Source: Antedon mediterranea
Lineage: Eukaryota > Echinodermata > Crinoidea > Comatulida > Antedonidae
Direction: 5' to 3'
Length of the DNA stretch: 60,000 nt
Assembly: GCF_964355755.1 (NCBI RefSeq)
Contig: NC_092670.1
Span: 16,183,201 to 16,243,200 of the forward strand
Part shown: positions 11,267 through 22,699 of the stretch, in pieces
How positions within the stretch are numbered: the first letter of the stretch is position 1
How the letters are laid out: every line of letters begins with the position of its first letter
Notes under the pieces: model-generated
The model's input: only the letters and a program-made list of their open reading frames with translations
Databases searched by the model: none
Told to the model about the DNA's origin: nothing
Position numbers and translations under genes: made by a program

Positions 11267-12232
11267 AGAAGAATAACACTTTCTTGTATAACAACAACAT
11301 GATTCATATAAAATGTCTTTTTAATATTTACCAAAACTAGAGTTTCCAAGAGCAACAAATGTTGTTTTATTCATCATAAATTTTCTGTTTTATTGTTACT
11401 AAACACAATAGTAGTTTATATGCATGTGTCAACATTGGAGAATCAGTATTAGACAAATGTTTGTCTACATGAGAATTGAATAGCGAATAAAGTTCAGAAT
11501 TCTAGGTCGGTATTCGTCATTAAGACATTCTCAACTTTACTTTATTTTTATTTAGAAAAAAACAGTGTGTAACACAAAGCTGACTATAAATGTTGCTGTC
11601 AATATCTAACAATGTTATTTATATACAACAACAAAAATAACTCGTTAAATGATACCGATGTTTTAAAGTAGTGTGAAGGAACTATAGAGTTTAATACACT
11701 GTTGTGGCAAATGAATTTAAACAATATAGTAATAGTTTGTAAATTACTTTAGTAATATATTTTTTTGAATTGTAATCTAAAAAAAAAAGAACTAATCACT
11801 CATCTTGAAGACAGACACCTTTACTTTAATTAACTGATCTTTAATTAAGACTATTTGCTTGTACTTAATGATGCTAATTTGTGTACTTTACCAAGAGATT
11901 CAAGCTATTCGATCCATGCACACTCTATTAAAAGTTAACAGGTTGCGCGTGTATGGTTAAAGCGTATACAACCTTTCTTTTCATTGTCTCCAAAATCTAT
12001 TAAATCTATCGCGATATTAATAATGAATCGTTATTCCAGTTTTCAGAGAGTTTTTTCCCAAATAGTTCATATTGATAGATGTGTTATTTGTTTCTTTGTT
12101 ATTATTCCAAACGATTATATCCATCGTACCAGTCCAGGGTACCTCACTAATCATTTTTAAAGTATACATATTTATTAATACAAATAAATGAGAGTATTTC
12201 AAATTTTAAACTGGATGAGCCGGTGCTAGGCC
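11267..12232. other. intergenic, nothing recognised
   Basis: AT-rich DNA with short homopolymers. A short AATC-like run lies just upstream near 11055. No exon or element is supported. Confidence 0.5.
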
Positions 12233-12396
12233 TAAAGCCGATTTTCCACTAGGCGAATTTGTTCGCGCGAATCGAAGGCGTCAGCTAATACGCATGCGTA
12301 GAGAAGGATTTGGAAGACGTAAACATGAATACACATGCGTACAAGCTGGCGCGTTCGATTCGCGCGAACAAATTCGCCTAGTGGAAAATCGGCTTA
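12233..12396. mobile_element. MITE family 3, single copy with long inverted ends
   Basis: 164 bp with almost perfect inverted ends of about 42 bp. The left begins AAGCCGATTTTCCACTAGG and the right ends CCTAGTGGAAAATCGGCTT, continuing inward through GCGAATTTGTTCGCGCGAAT. The interior has two near-repeats around CATGCGTA. It is bounded by TA, and the left TA again closes a TAGGCCTA (12227-12234). No coding potential. Near-identity of the arms suggests a recent insertion or a selected hairpin. Confidence 0.88.
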
Positions 12397-13236
12397 AGCT
12401 TATGCTGGAATAGATATATGTGTATACGGAGAGAAACAAGTCACAGTTCTATAGGCCTTGCTTACCTCAAATAGATAAATTATGAATATATATAATTAAT
12501 AAAAAGGGAGTGAAAAAGCAAAAATATGAGTGAAAAAAAATCGCGGTACACCACCCTCCGGTGCATAACATTGCAGTTCATATCATATTACCCTCATGCC
12601 AAATACCCTTGCCTAGACTGTTGCCTACTGTTCCATTTTTCGTATTTCATATTATCTTAAATTTGGCAGTTTATTTTTAATCCATGTTATGCACTAAATA
12701 AATAAAACAAAATTATTTATGACTATGCGTATTAAAGTTTATGATGCAATGCGATGTAATGGTTACTGCTAATATAGAAAACACAATAGATAATGCATGC
12801 CTTTAATTAATATTCACCACTACCCTTTGTCTTTTTTATGTACGGCCTTTCTTCGTGTATTTCATGCATGTAAACCTAAATTTAATTCCTCGTCAATTAC
12901 AGCACTTGATAAGCTTTTAGTTTCTGTGACTGTGTGATGTAACGTTTGTAAATGCCCATAGCAAAAGTATACTTCTTTTAATCTGTCTGAATAATAACAT
13001 CATATCTCTATATACGAACGAACGAACATACCAGCTTTTATTTTCATTTTCAAGTATAAGTCAGTCGTTTATAATATTTTTATGAATAAATAATAAAGAA
13101 AATTGACCTATATTAATATATTGTTATATAATAATTATGATATTATATTATAATGATGTTCACATATACTAAATTTATGTTTAAAAAATACACAAGATCC
13201 GCAGCTTTGTTTTTCCCTTCTTCGAATATTATTCTT
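12397..13236. other. intergenic, nothing recognised
   Basis: AT-rich, with poly-A/T stretches and a short ACGA repeat near 13018. No gene or named repeat seen. Confidence 0.5.
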
Positions 13237-13409
13237 TAAGCGTGGTTCCCACTAGCGACGCAACGCAAGGACGTAACGCAACGCAAGTGAATTGACCAAT
13301 CACAAGCGATGGCTTATTCGCTAACTGTCTATAACTTCGCTTTCATTGGTTAAAACGCTTGCGTTGCGTTTACGTCCTTGCGTTACGTTCTAGTGGGAAC
13401 CAAGCTTTA
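13237..13409. mobile_element. MITE family 2, full copy
   Basis: 173 bp bounded by TA. Ends AGCGTGGTTCCCACTAG and CTAGTGGGAACCAAGCT are inverted. The second inverted pair is built of GCAACGCAAG and CTTGCGTTGC words, around a core ATTGACCAATCACAAGCGAT...ATTGGTTAAAACGC. Compared with the 58.9 kb copy, about ten bases are missing after TTATTCGC. Confidence 0.9.
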
Positions 13410-16062
13410 CAAGTAAAACTGTTGCACACGTAACGCTATCATAATTTGAACGCGTGCATCATCAAGTTGTAGCGTATCTTCGTACCATTGAGCATGTTTT
13501 AATGTCAAAGCTGATAACATAACAGTTAAATACACATCTCCTGATAGCTGGCGCAATACTGGTTATAATATTTCGTTTTTATCCAATTGCCGATGTGAAG
13601 AATCGATGGAAAAGTCATCGTTTCGTCGGTAATGAACCGATACAAAATATCCAATGGAATACAAATATATAGAAAGCCTTGATTCAACCATGATAAAGCG
13701 CTTAATAAAATTGTACTCTTTAACGAGTAAACCAAACATTTTTATTTGCATGAATTCTTCGACCTTCGCTAATCTCCATTAATGAAAAAATATAAAATAC
13801 AGAAAACATAATCGGTTCTTTATTTGTTTTTATCTCATCACTTGTCTTTGATAGATTGGTTTTCCAGATAAATTGTATTATCGGGTACTTTTAACTGCTT
13901 TTATTTTCTGGTAATAGTGGGGAACCATATTTAATTCGTAATTAAATTATTTCTGTATTCATTTTCACATCATCTAGATTAGTTTTCAAAATGAATATTA
14001 TTCTCGACTAGTCTTCAGGTTAATTAACAGGTAATAGTGAGAAGCTATACATTTAATTTCATTACGGTCTAAACATTACTTAGGTCTATGTTGTGTTATT
14101 TTAGTTGAGATAGATTTGTTTTCCAGATTTAATTTATATAATGTTTTTACAAATTCAATTCAGAATGCAAATTCTGTACTGTGAGTATATTGTCGGGCTT
14201 ATTAAACTTTGTATGGTATTTGTCTTTCTGTTAGTTTGTTAAATAAACACGAATTGCTGTAATCTTGCTTAGCCTATAATTTGTTAGTTTTTCTAAAACG
14301 TCTCGCCTCCGGTTCCAGTTTTATGTTGCCAGAAATTTGTCAATATACCCAGTACCCTGTAAATGAGATAATATATAGCCTGACTTTCATTATGTAATTA
14401 GTATAAAGTTGTCTTTCTGATGAATATGTGCTGAAATAATAGCAAGATATCCATATATAGTATTTCTACATGCTTTGATCAACCTTGATGAGTGAGTCAG
14501 ACAGCGCCTCCAAACCTAATAGAGATAATAACTTCAACAAACACACACGATAATTGGTGAAATGACCCAGATATTGGTAAGATTAATATAATAATATAAT
14601 GATAAATTATATACATATTGCCAATTTCTATATTACATTTGCGTTGTAAAACAAATCCGTGTCGCGAGGCGAGATAGAAAGAAACGAATTTTTTGTAGAG
14701 CCTAGGAAAGACATTTAGCCCTAATTATACAGATAACACTTTTAAAATTATTTATTTATATTAGGTCCTATAGTTTCGTCAACATGACTTCTTTTTTGCT
14801 GACATATTTCATTTAAAGATACTTGTCCACTGAAAATAAAAACAATTTAAGCATTTGTTTTGTTGTTGGCCATTTTTACACTAGTTTTTCAATTTGACCA
14901 AACATTGGACGGGATAAAAGGTATTTTACTATAAAGATGATGGACTGTAATCTAAAGATAACATAGTCGACTGGAATTTTTTAATTTATCATTAACTGCT
15001 TATGCATCGTAAGGTTTCGTTTTTCTCATATTTATTGTAGGTTAAATATAATATAAATAAATGTACAAATAAAATAAATGTAGAGTATAAATAAAATAAA
15101 TGTATAATTTCCATATTAATAGTTATTCGTTTATATATGAAAGAGAATATTAATGGCATATCCGTTTATTCATATATTTTCATTTACTCATGTTTTCTCA
15201 TATCACATTTTACAGAATTTAAATTTACTTTATAATGTATACATATACCACAGACAAAAGTAATACTGTGTTACGATAGTTTTTGAAAAAAAAAAGGAAT
15301 ATATATCTATTTTAGAATCGATATTTTATTCATTGGAACATGTTATGATAGAATAGACTTGTTTAATCTAAAGCAGATGAGAGCAAACAAGTCATTATTT
15401 TTGTATAGCAGTTTTTACAGTTATTATTTTGCATTATGAACAAATTACTTGATTTGCCGTCATCAATAAGGATTGAAAAATCAGTAATTATTACGATATT
15501 TGTATTTTAACACTTATGGAATATATAGACACATTGTCGGCAGTACACCAGCTTAATATGCTGTTATGTTATTATATGTACATCTATGATATGATGTCGG
15601 ATTATTGGCCAAACTGGCGTATACATAATATGGGTTGACTTTGGCGCTAATTTGTAAGACACCTCGACAGACATTTGGTGTACTTCTTAATGGAGATTTT
15701 ACATTAAAATAATTTTATGGTGAATTGATAAGTGTTATGGTGGTCTTCCTTTTGTTTTAAATTATGCACTTGTGTCGCAGAAAACTGTTTCTATTAAAAC
15801 CTTTTCTAAAATGGTTCTATTTACGTCATGGATATGTATATATATATGAAGATAATCAATATAAAACGATTGGATATCGTTTTTTATTGATTATCAGTAA
15901 TTCATAAATTCGTCATCGTTATGAGACATGGTGACCAGATTAATTAATAAGACATTGAACAACTACATACAATAAACCTAACATGATAAAAAAAAAACAA
16001 TAACTTGTCCGAAAGAAGTACATATTGTGTCCGTCTGGCTCAAAGTCGTTTTTTTACATGTC
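13410..16062. other. intergenic, AT-rich, one hairpin
   Basis: No codon-like frame. A tandem of short TAAATGTA-type words lies near 15055-15105, and a hairpin at 15851-15895 is listed separately. Otherwise nothing recognised. Confidence 0.5.
15851..15895. repeat. 20 bp-stem hairpin
   Basis: Arms of 20 bp (GATAATCAATATAAAACGAT and ATCGTTTTTTATTGATTATC) differ by one base and flank a TGGAT loop. Confidence 0.85.
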
Positions 16063-16193
16063 TAAAGCTCAGTTTACACTATGAAAGTTTATGTGAAAAT
16101 GTGATGTGCCCTTATATGGATTGATGATGTAATATCACTAACATATTTGTGCATATCACTACCATATTTGTCAAATTAGTTTGATAGAGCCTA
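16063..16193. mobile_element. MITE family 1, copy 5 (right end truncated)
   Basis: Left end TAAAGCTCAGTTTACACTATG is recognisable. The right end stops at TTTGATAGAGCCTA, missing the TGTAGACA block. The interior has the usual CACTACCATATTTG units. Confidence 0.85.
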
Positions 16194-16323
16194 ACGAACA
16201 ATATTGGAGTTTCTACATTTTCTTCTTATGCCTATTATTTTAGTTCCTAAATTTCAGTCAGTGTTCTTAGCGTGTATAAATACACAATGTATTATATACA
16301 AACCTATACATGCGTTATTCAGC

Positions 16324-16625
16324 CAACGTTCACACTGAGCTCGGATTAGTCCAGTAACGGGAGAAAACTCCGAGCTACACGTATGTTTTGTACGGAATCC
16401 AAAATGAGTTCCTCACCTTGTATTAATCGTTATTTAATGATTTTATTTTTTAAAGGGTCTTATATGACAACAGAAAGTAAATGCTGAGTAAAGGTGAGTG
16501 AATGGTTATATTCTTAAACTACTCATTTTCCACAATCCGGACTCCGTGTGAACGTGACTAAGTGTGAACGGGGCTCAGTGTGAACGAGGTTCAGTGTGAA
16601 CGGGGCTCAATGTGAACGTAGCTTT
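16324..16625. mobile_element. foldback element with amplified 16 bp end
   Basis: CGTTCACACTGAGCTCGGATT at about 16328-16348 is inverted, with a few mismatches, at about 16535-16555 (ATCCGGACTCCGTGTGAACG). From 16546 to 16625 the right end is repeated as five 16 bp units of the form GTGTGAACGGGGCTCA, so the tandem array grows out of the terminal inverted repeat. The interior is AT-rich and non-coding. Confidence 0.75.
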
Positions 16626-17139
16626 AAACTACAATGTTCATTACCACGCACACGAACAACTTCAAAGATATATTTACAATTTTCCATTACAATTTTGATT
16701 TACATTGCTGTTAGATCAAGGTCGAAATAATTGTAAATTAAAAAGAAAGATGTCAACAAAATACAGAATAAAACATGGACATCGACAACTTTTTAAAAAT
16801 AGGCGAGGGCAAAGTAGAGAAAAATTGCACTAGGGAAGAAATTTAATCTCTATAAACGTATATAATGACAGTTTCAGAACATATTCGTAATGCTCCTAGT
16901 GTGGAATTGAAATACCAAAGCATAAGTCTGATTGTGGTTGTAAATGCGCACGCGCAAATCAAGAAAACAATTATTTTCTTCGTGCTATTCTCTTACAAAT
17001 CGAAAATGAATAACGGTATTGTATATCATTTTATAATATCTTTGCATTCCAAATCGAAATGAAATAACCAAGCTTCGGATACACTTTTTATTTAGAAATA
17101 GGTCGATTAGGCATACATAACGAGATTATATTTTACAAA
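16626..17139. other. intergenic, nothing recognised
   Basis: AT-rich, non-coding in all frames as far as I can read. One CGCACGCGCAAAT word lies near 16948. Confidence 0.5.
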
Positions 17140-17420
17140 GTTATTTTCTGTTGTGCGCGGTTTTGTCTTCATAATTAGAGGGCTCTGATTGGCCAGAGTA
17201 ATAATAATACGTCGGTAATGTAGGGCGAGTTCGAGGATTTACGCGCATGGATTTGCTCGCGCTGTTTTTTCTTGCAGACTACCACCAATTGGACAATTAT
17301 TGTTCGTGCTTAATCAATGTCATTTGTCTTTTGTTTGTTTTAACGCCCTCTTTTATTCCCTAAGGAGTTGGGCGTCTAGGTTCCCGTTCAATCGTTCACA
17401 ACAACTATTAAATCATTCTG
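17140..17420. promoter_or_regulatory. candidate regulatory element C
   Basis: Non-repetitive and relatively GC/CpG-rich (GTGCGCGG, ACGCGCATGG, CTCGCGCTG) with a CCAAT-type inverted box (CTGATTGGCC near 17187) and a second CCAATTGG at 17285. It could be an enhancer or a promoter of an unrecognised transcript. No TATA box or exon can be tied to it. Confidence 0.25.
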
Positions 17421-17879
17421 CTCATAACTTTTTTTGTTATTGTTATGAAATTATTGCCCAAAAGCAATGAATTTTACAGTAGGGTAATTTATATTTCACA
17501 GAACATAACTGAGAAAGGTGCAAAATATGTTTTCTTTTTTGCATTCAAACAATTTGCACATCTTTGTGTAAGTACAATCCGTTGCGTTAACTTAATTCCT
17601 CGTTAGCTTCGGTCTATAAGTAATTTGTTTAAGTCGTCTTATGAACAGATTTGTTTTTTATGTTTGCATAAGAAAGAGAATCGGCAAGGCGACGTACTCG
17701 CGTTACGGAGCTTTGAACACCATTAGCTAGAGAAGACCAGTACAAAATGAAACACATTTTATAACTGCATAATTGCCCAAGTAAATTTCATTGCAAGAGT
17801 TATGATGAGTTTAGCGAAGTAGATGATCATTTTAATACGATAAAATGGTCGACTAGTGTGAGAAGAAACCCCAGAGGCA
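17421..17879. other. intergenic, nothing recognised
   Basis: Mixed AT-rich sequence between two candidate regulatory blocks. The part after 17680 (GGCAAGGCGACGTACTCGCG) grades into the next block. Confidence 0.4.
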
Positions 17880-18110
17880 CTTCCTACAGGAGAAACACCA
17901 AACGTAGGCTAAAAGTACGTAAGCGGCGGGCGCTGATAAAAAGGCGCGAAAATACAAGTGTCAGATGATTTAGCAGACGATGTAACCTGCCATGGAAATT
18001 TTACAAGCCGGCAGCTTAACGCGTTTCGAAACCACAATCGAACGCCGACAGGATATAATTCGGTTGTAAGCGTTGCAATTGCAGTATCCAGCAAATTAAC
18101 AATTATTATT
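17880..18110. promoter_or_regulatory. candidate regulatory element D
   Basis: Dense, non-repetitive, CpG-containing segment (AAGCGGCGGGCGCTGATAAA, ACGCGTTTCG) with TGATTTAG and TTAACAATTATTA words. A 61-codon minus-strand frame crosses it, but the peptide resembles no family I know. Confidence 0.3.
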
Positions 18111-18515
18111 TGACGAATACTTATTGTTTCTGATAACTTGATAATGTCGATTTATTTTCCCATTATCGATTTAATCATAAAAATGATCGCACAGCCTCAG
18201 GTTATAGCTGTACGTGATACTGCACAGATTTGTTTAACTAACAGTTTAATGACAAAGAAATATTAAAATTATATTTAAATTATATTTGTTTGTATATTTC
18301 TACTATTACGGCAGACAAATAATTTCAGCTATCTGTATCTGTATACTGTATTACAAGAATAAATCGAAGATTGAATTTCACTCTTCCCTGATTTAATATT
18401 AATATATTAATCCATTTGTGTTTGTGTTTCTTTGTTTATCTTTACTATTTGAACTGTCCAATTGGTATTTTACATGTATGAGAGCTATACCATTTTTTAA
18501 ATATTTTATTATTCT
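18111..18515. other. intergenic, nothing recognised
   Basis: AT-rich sequence without repeats or frames of note. Confidence 0.45.
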
Positions 18516-18632
18516 TAAGCCCTGTCTACACTATCAAATTGGTTTGGTAGTGGTATGACGTCATCATGTCCATATATGGGCATATCAAATTTTTTTTGTC
18601 ACATTAACTTTGATAGTGTAGACAGAGCTTTA
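18516..18632. mobile_element. MITE family 1, copy 6
   Basis: 117 bp with well-kept inverted ends (CCCTGTCTACACTATCAAA and TTTGATAGTGTAGACAGAG) bounded by TA. The interior holds one GGTAGTGGTATGACGTCATC block and CATATATGGGCATATC. Confidence 0.92.
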
Positions 18633-19194
18633 CATTGCTTTATTTTCTAACATTATCTAGTTAGGCCTATACCACATTTGGCCGCAATTGTGTTCTTAAA
18701 AACATAATATTTGTCGAATGATTTCTAAATTTGTTCGTGTTTTTTTCTATTGTAGTGCAAATTTTTTATTTTGTTTTCAGCCTACTCTATCGTTTGTAGG
18801 TTTTTGTTCTTTTTTCTTTATTTGAACTGTTTGCGTATAGTATCAAAATGTAAGTCAATATAATAGAAGTTAATTACGTTAGTTCAATGTTTTACTTTAA
18901 ACAATTAGATAAGAGTAATAGAATGTAGTGCATTCATTGACTTCAATAATGGAAAACAAACTTTAAATGAAAAGACTAATTTAATATATAAGTGCGTCAT
19001 AGATCCAATTTAATATATTGTAGAATTTCTGGAATTGATACGCTTATTTTCTAGTTAATAATTTTTTATCAACTCTTGAAAAACGAGGTTCTGTTCTGCA
19101 TTTTATTTATTTTAGACTTTCTGTTTCAAGTTCTGTGTAGAATTTAATATCTAGGTGATCTATTTGATGTTCTGCTTTTGAATTTTCTGTGTTT
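18633..19194. other. intergenic, nothing recognised
   Basis: AT-rich DNA between two copies of the same MITE, with one TAGGCCTA at 18662. Confidence 0.45.
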
Positions 19195-19337
19195 TAAGCT
19201 CTGTCTACATTATCAAATTTTATGTGGCAAAAAAAAAATGTTATGTGCCCATATGTGGACATGATGATGTCATATCACTGCCATAGTTAGGCATATCACT
19301 ACCATATTTAAAGTTTGATAGTGTAGACAGAGCTTTA
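19195..19337. mobile_element. MITE family 1, copy 7
   Basis: 143 bp. Ends CTCTGTCTACATTATCAAA and TTTGATAGTGTAGACAGAG, TA-bounded. The interior in order: an A-run, GTGCCCATATGTGGACATGA, TGATGTCATATCAC, two CCATA units. Closest to a consensus of the longer form. Confidence 0.93.
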
Positions 19338-19544
19338 GTCAAACTTTATGAAACAATCTAAGGGACAAACAGACTAGACGCAACCGCTGATGAAAGATTA
19401 TGACTTTTGTCACCTTCCATCACTCAGATTTATGAGACTAAGTTTTCCTGAATATCTTCTGCTAATTTGTGTGTGTTTTTTTTAATTTCACTTTCTTCTA
19501 GACATAATATAATAATGGTATTAAAATAATCAAAGCAAATCTGG
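19338..19544. other. intergenic spacer
   Basis: No feature seen. Confidence 0.4.
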
Positions 19545-19930
19545 ACAAGCTTTTCCCGGGACCCCCCAAAACATACGCAATCTGTGATCTAACCACAAAC
19601 GACACCTCTAAAGAGCCAGTCCAAGTATCAGCAATGAAGCGTGCCCGTTTTAATGTCCAATGGTAATTGTAATCAAATACAATTCGTGTTAATGTGATGT
19701 AGTTATAATGTAAGGGTGTGAACCTTCTCCATATTACGGTTGTTTAACGAGTTTGAACGTCGTTTGTTACGTACGCAACTTATGTGCAATGGATGCCTAA
19801 TTACATAACAAACTTGTTCGGCTCGTGGCGCCAAACAACCAGCTAACAAGCAATGAACAGACAAAAAACCAACGGAGTTTTAATGATGCGTTCGAACGCA
19901 CTGAACCAACCGACTAATTATCGGATTTCT
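19545..19930. promoter_or_regulatory. candidate regulatory element E
   Basis: About 390 bp of complex, non-repetitive sequence: CCCGGGACCCCCCAAAACA at its start, AATGGTAATTGTAATC, CGTTTGTTACGTACGCAAC, CCTAATTACATAAC, and GGCGCCAAACAACC near 19830. It has no frame and no inverted ends, and stands out from the AT-rich flanks. Enhancer status is inference. Confidence 0.33.
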
Positions 19931-20209
19931 AGTTATTCGAATGATACTCATTCCATTTATTTAATATGACATTTTGTCCATTATATAATTAGTTTATTTC
20001 TAGCTGCAATTTAGACTAACACCTGATATGTTGCAATGTATGTTTTATATTCGCACTTTTTTCTTATGTGTTCATAGCATATTGTCTTATTGCCTGATAT
20101 ATTGGTGGGGCGCATGCGTGATATTTACGTTTGAACAATAAGTAGTCTAATTATTTGACAAAAGGAAAATGTTACCTAAGTAAGCCATGTTATTATTTCA
20201 TTCTTGATT
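19931..20209. other. intergenic spacer
   Basis: AT-rich, nothing recognised. Confidence 0.4.
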
Positions 20210-20480
20210 ATTAAAACAGAAAGTATTACGCCAGAACAAGCACGCTATCAATTGTTGCACGCGCACGCTGATCCGTAGTGCCCAGTAATTAGGGGGTTCG
20301 TTTTGGGACGACCTCATGTAATCGCATTACGTCATTTGTCCAAACTCGTCGATGTCCAGTAAATTCGAGTTCGATTTTGTACGCGAAAAAATTGAAATGC
20401 GCATGGGCCTCACCGACGAAATTGGTTCCGACGACAAAAATCAAACGCATGAGCACAATAAATTAACCTGACGCCATGTC
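20210..20480. promoter_or_regulatory. candidate regulatory element F
   Basis: Contains TATCAATTGTTGCACGCGCA, CCAGTAATTAGGGGG, TAATCGCATTACGTCATTTG (a TGACGTAA-type CRE half site on the minus strand) and several CpGs. Non-repetitive and non-coding. Confidence 0.3.
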
Positions 20481-20519
20481 CTACAGTGGGTTGTCGCAAA
20501 TCGAAATCTCTCTATTGAC

Positions 20520-20765
20520 GATTTGTATCGACTTAGGCCTGATGCCCATGGTTTAGGAACCCCAAGTGGCCTTCCAACGTTTGAGGCCTTGGGCCTTTTT
20601 AGCCCTTTTCGACATATCTGAATGCTTGTCTTTTCCTCTGGACACTGCTCTGGGTCCCCTATAAGCTCCGAGGCCCCTGGGTTTAGCCAGTGAGCGCTCA
20701 GCTGTTACTCTCATGTCATCGTAGGTGTCGTATGTTTTACTCAAGTTTGAGCCAAGACCGTTAGG
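20520..20765 (-). other. anomalous GC-rich segment with an open minus-strand frame, unidentified
   Basis: About 245 bp with base composition near 50 % GC, unlike its surroundings. On the minus strand a frame without ATG runs from about 20765 through residues such as SKTYDTYDDM, AYRGPRAVSRGKDKHSD and KKAQGLKRWKATW to a stop near 20553. It is basic and hydrophilic. I do not recognise the peptide. It may be a decayed coding fragment of a transposon or pseudogene, or non-coding DNA with chance openness. Confidence 0.3.
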
Positions 20766-20834
20766 GAGTTTACGAACCTAACATTGTATATTTATAATAT
20801 ATAGCATATTTTTTGTATCATTATTTCTGAAAGT

Positions 20835-21100
20835 AGAGGGGTTTGAACTCGACCTTCAGAAGGCAGTCACTCATCTACAGCTCTCTTATTAATGTTATTT
20901 ATGTATAATTATATCATAATTATTATTGTTATTTTATTTGTTTTTCATTTTATAAAAGACAGTCCTAATGCGCTACACACAATTAACAGCGAAGAATTTT
21001 GACCCAGACCTTGAAGGCAGTCGTGCGCGTCATATTAATGTTATTTACGTTATTATATCATTACTTTTTTAAAAGACATTCCAAAGCACATGTGGTTTAT
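20835..21100 (-). repeat. two tandem tRNA-derived SINE-like copies
   Basis: On the minus strand, AGCTGTAGATGAGTGA (complement of 20868-20883) followed by GAGTTCAAACC (complement of 20840-20850) looks like A and B boxes of a tRNA head. A second degenerate head lies at 20995-21042 (GACTGCCTTCAAGG and GGGTCAAAATTC). Between them runs a 3' body with GTGTAGCGCATTAGGACTGT; a similar GTGCTTTGGAATGTCTTTT lies above 21065. Period about 145-150 bp. The architecture is that of a short SINE, decayed. Confidence 0.5.
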
Positions 21101-22383
21101 AAATTATCATTAATAACATTACGTTTCAACCTTTAATATAATTTTTATTATGAATTTTTCTTTTGTTTTGCAATTACTTTATAACGAGCTTAAATGCATT
21201 AAGTGTGCAACTCCCCCTCCCCTTTTATATTCATGAAAACGGCCGTTATGATCCAGGCAACTTTCAATCTGCGAAATGATTCTAAAATATTATATAAATG
21301 TTCTCCTGGTTTATTGAAGTTGGTATTCCATCTGATAATTACATTTTGTTCAATTTAAGAAAGAAATAAAGAAATGTTACTATATATAAATAATATTAAC
21401 AATTTAAATATTTAGCATTTCATTGTTATTATATATTTATTATATATTATTACAGATGCTTCATATTCTTGCTTGTTCTTTTTATTTTTGTGTGTTGATT
21501 TACCAACTCTGGTTCCACAAGTTTTGAGTGGAATAGACAGTTTGTAATATTTGAGACCAAAACAAAAAAAATAGGTTAAACATGTTACATAGTATTCATA
21601 TCATCACAATGTATTATCTTATTTTGCCAGATATATTACCAATTATTTGGTAATCTTATAAATTATTTGAAATAATAGTTTACTATTAATAATATTAAAC
21701 ATGATTGCAATTAATTGAAATTGATTGTAGTAAAAATTTATTATTTAAAGAAAAAACCCAAAACACAATTTTCGTTTTTGTTTGAAACAGCAGATAGGAA
21801 TGAACATATTATTTTATCATTCTGATGAATTTCGAATACAGCGTCAGTTTGTAGGATTAAGCTAAATTCGTTCATTTGAGTGTTTAAGTTTGCCCCTGGT
21901 AAAAACCCCTATTCCCTGTAACTGTAGGCTATACTTTGCGATTTAATTTTACCAGCTCGATATATTAATAGTATTATGGCATTTGTCATTATCGTAATTG
22001 CTTACAATAGTCAGAACACATCTACAAATTGTAAAAAAGATTAGATAAAACTAATAATTCGACTCAGAAGAATGGACTTAGAGATAATTAAAGCCAACAA
22101 AACATAATACAATTTCATTAGTACAATTCCAATACAATTCATTTCTTTAATTTTCTTTTGTTGTGTTTCGTCATTCATTTAATTTGTTTGAAAATGAAAT
22201 TGAAGAAAAATTGACTCTTGTGTATCTTATTAGTCGTATTAAATTTTGATACGGACCAAAAGGATATGTTTTTAATTATTTTATTCAGTTTGCTAATGTT
22301 AGATGAGTTGGTACAATGATGAGTAAAATCAATACGAAAGGTTAAGTTGTTACGAATGGCTTTTGCATAATTCTTTTGTATGT
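21101..22383. other. intergenic, nothing recognised
   Basis: Very AT-rich, with TATA/ATTA-rich stretches near 21400-21450 and 21640-21720. No frame or element seen. Confidence 0.5.
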
Positions 22384-22699
22384 GGTGCCTAGTTTGGTGT
22401 GCCATTCTTTGGTGTGTCATACTTCAAGATGTACCGTATTCGGTGACTAGTTCGATGTGCCATACTTCAAGATGTACCGTATTCAGTGCCTAGTTTGGTG
22501 TGCCATACTTCAAGATGTACCTATACGGTGCCTAGTTTGGTGTGGCATACTTAGGTGTACCATATTTCAAGATGTACCGTATTCGGTGCCTAGTTCAGTG
22601 TGCCATACTTTGGTGTGTCGTACTTCAAGATGTACTGTATACAGTATACAGTGCATCGTTTGGTATGCCATACTCCAAGATGTACGTCGATACAGGTAA
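22384..22699. repeat. diverged minisatellite, unit about 43 bp
   Basis: Roughly seven or eight units built of GTGCCTAGTTTGGTGTGCC, ATACTTCAAGATGTACCG and TATTCG. Some units carry an extra TTTGGTGTGTCATAC partial. Units differ at several positions, so the array is old. Open frames on the + strand are by-products of the repeat. Confidence 0.9.
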
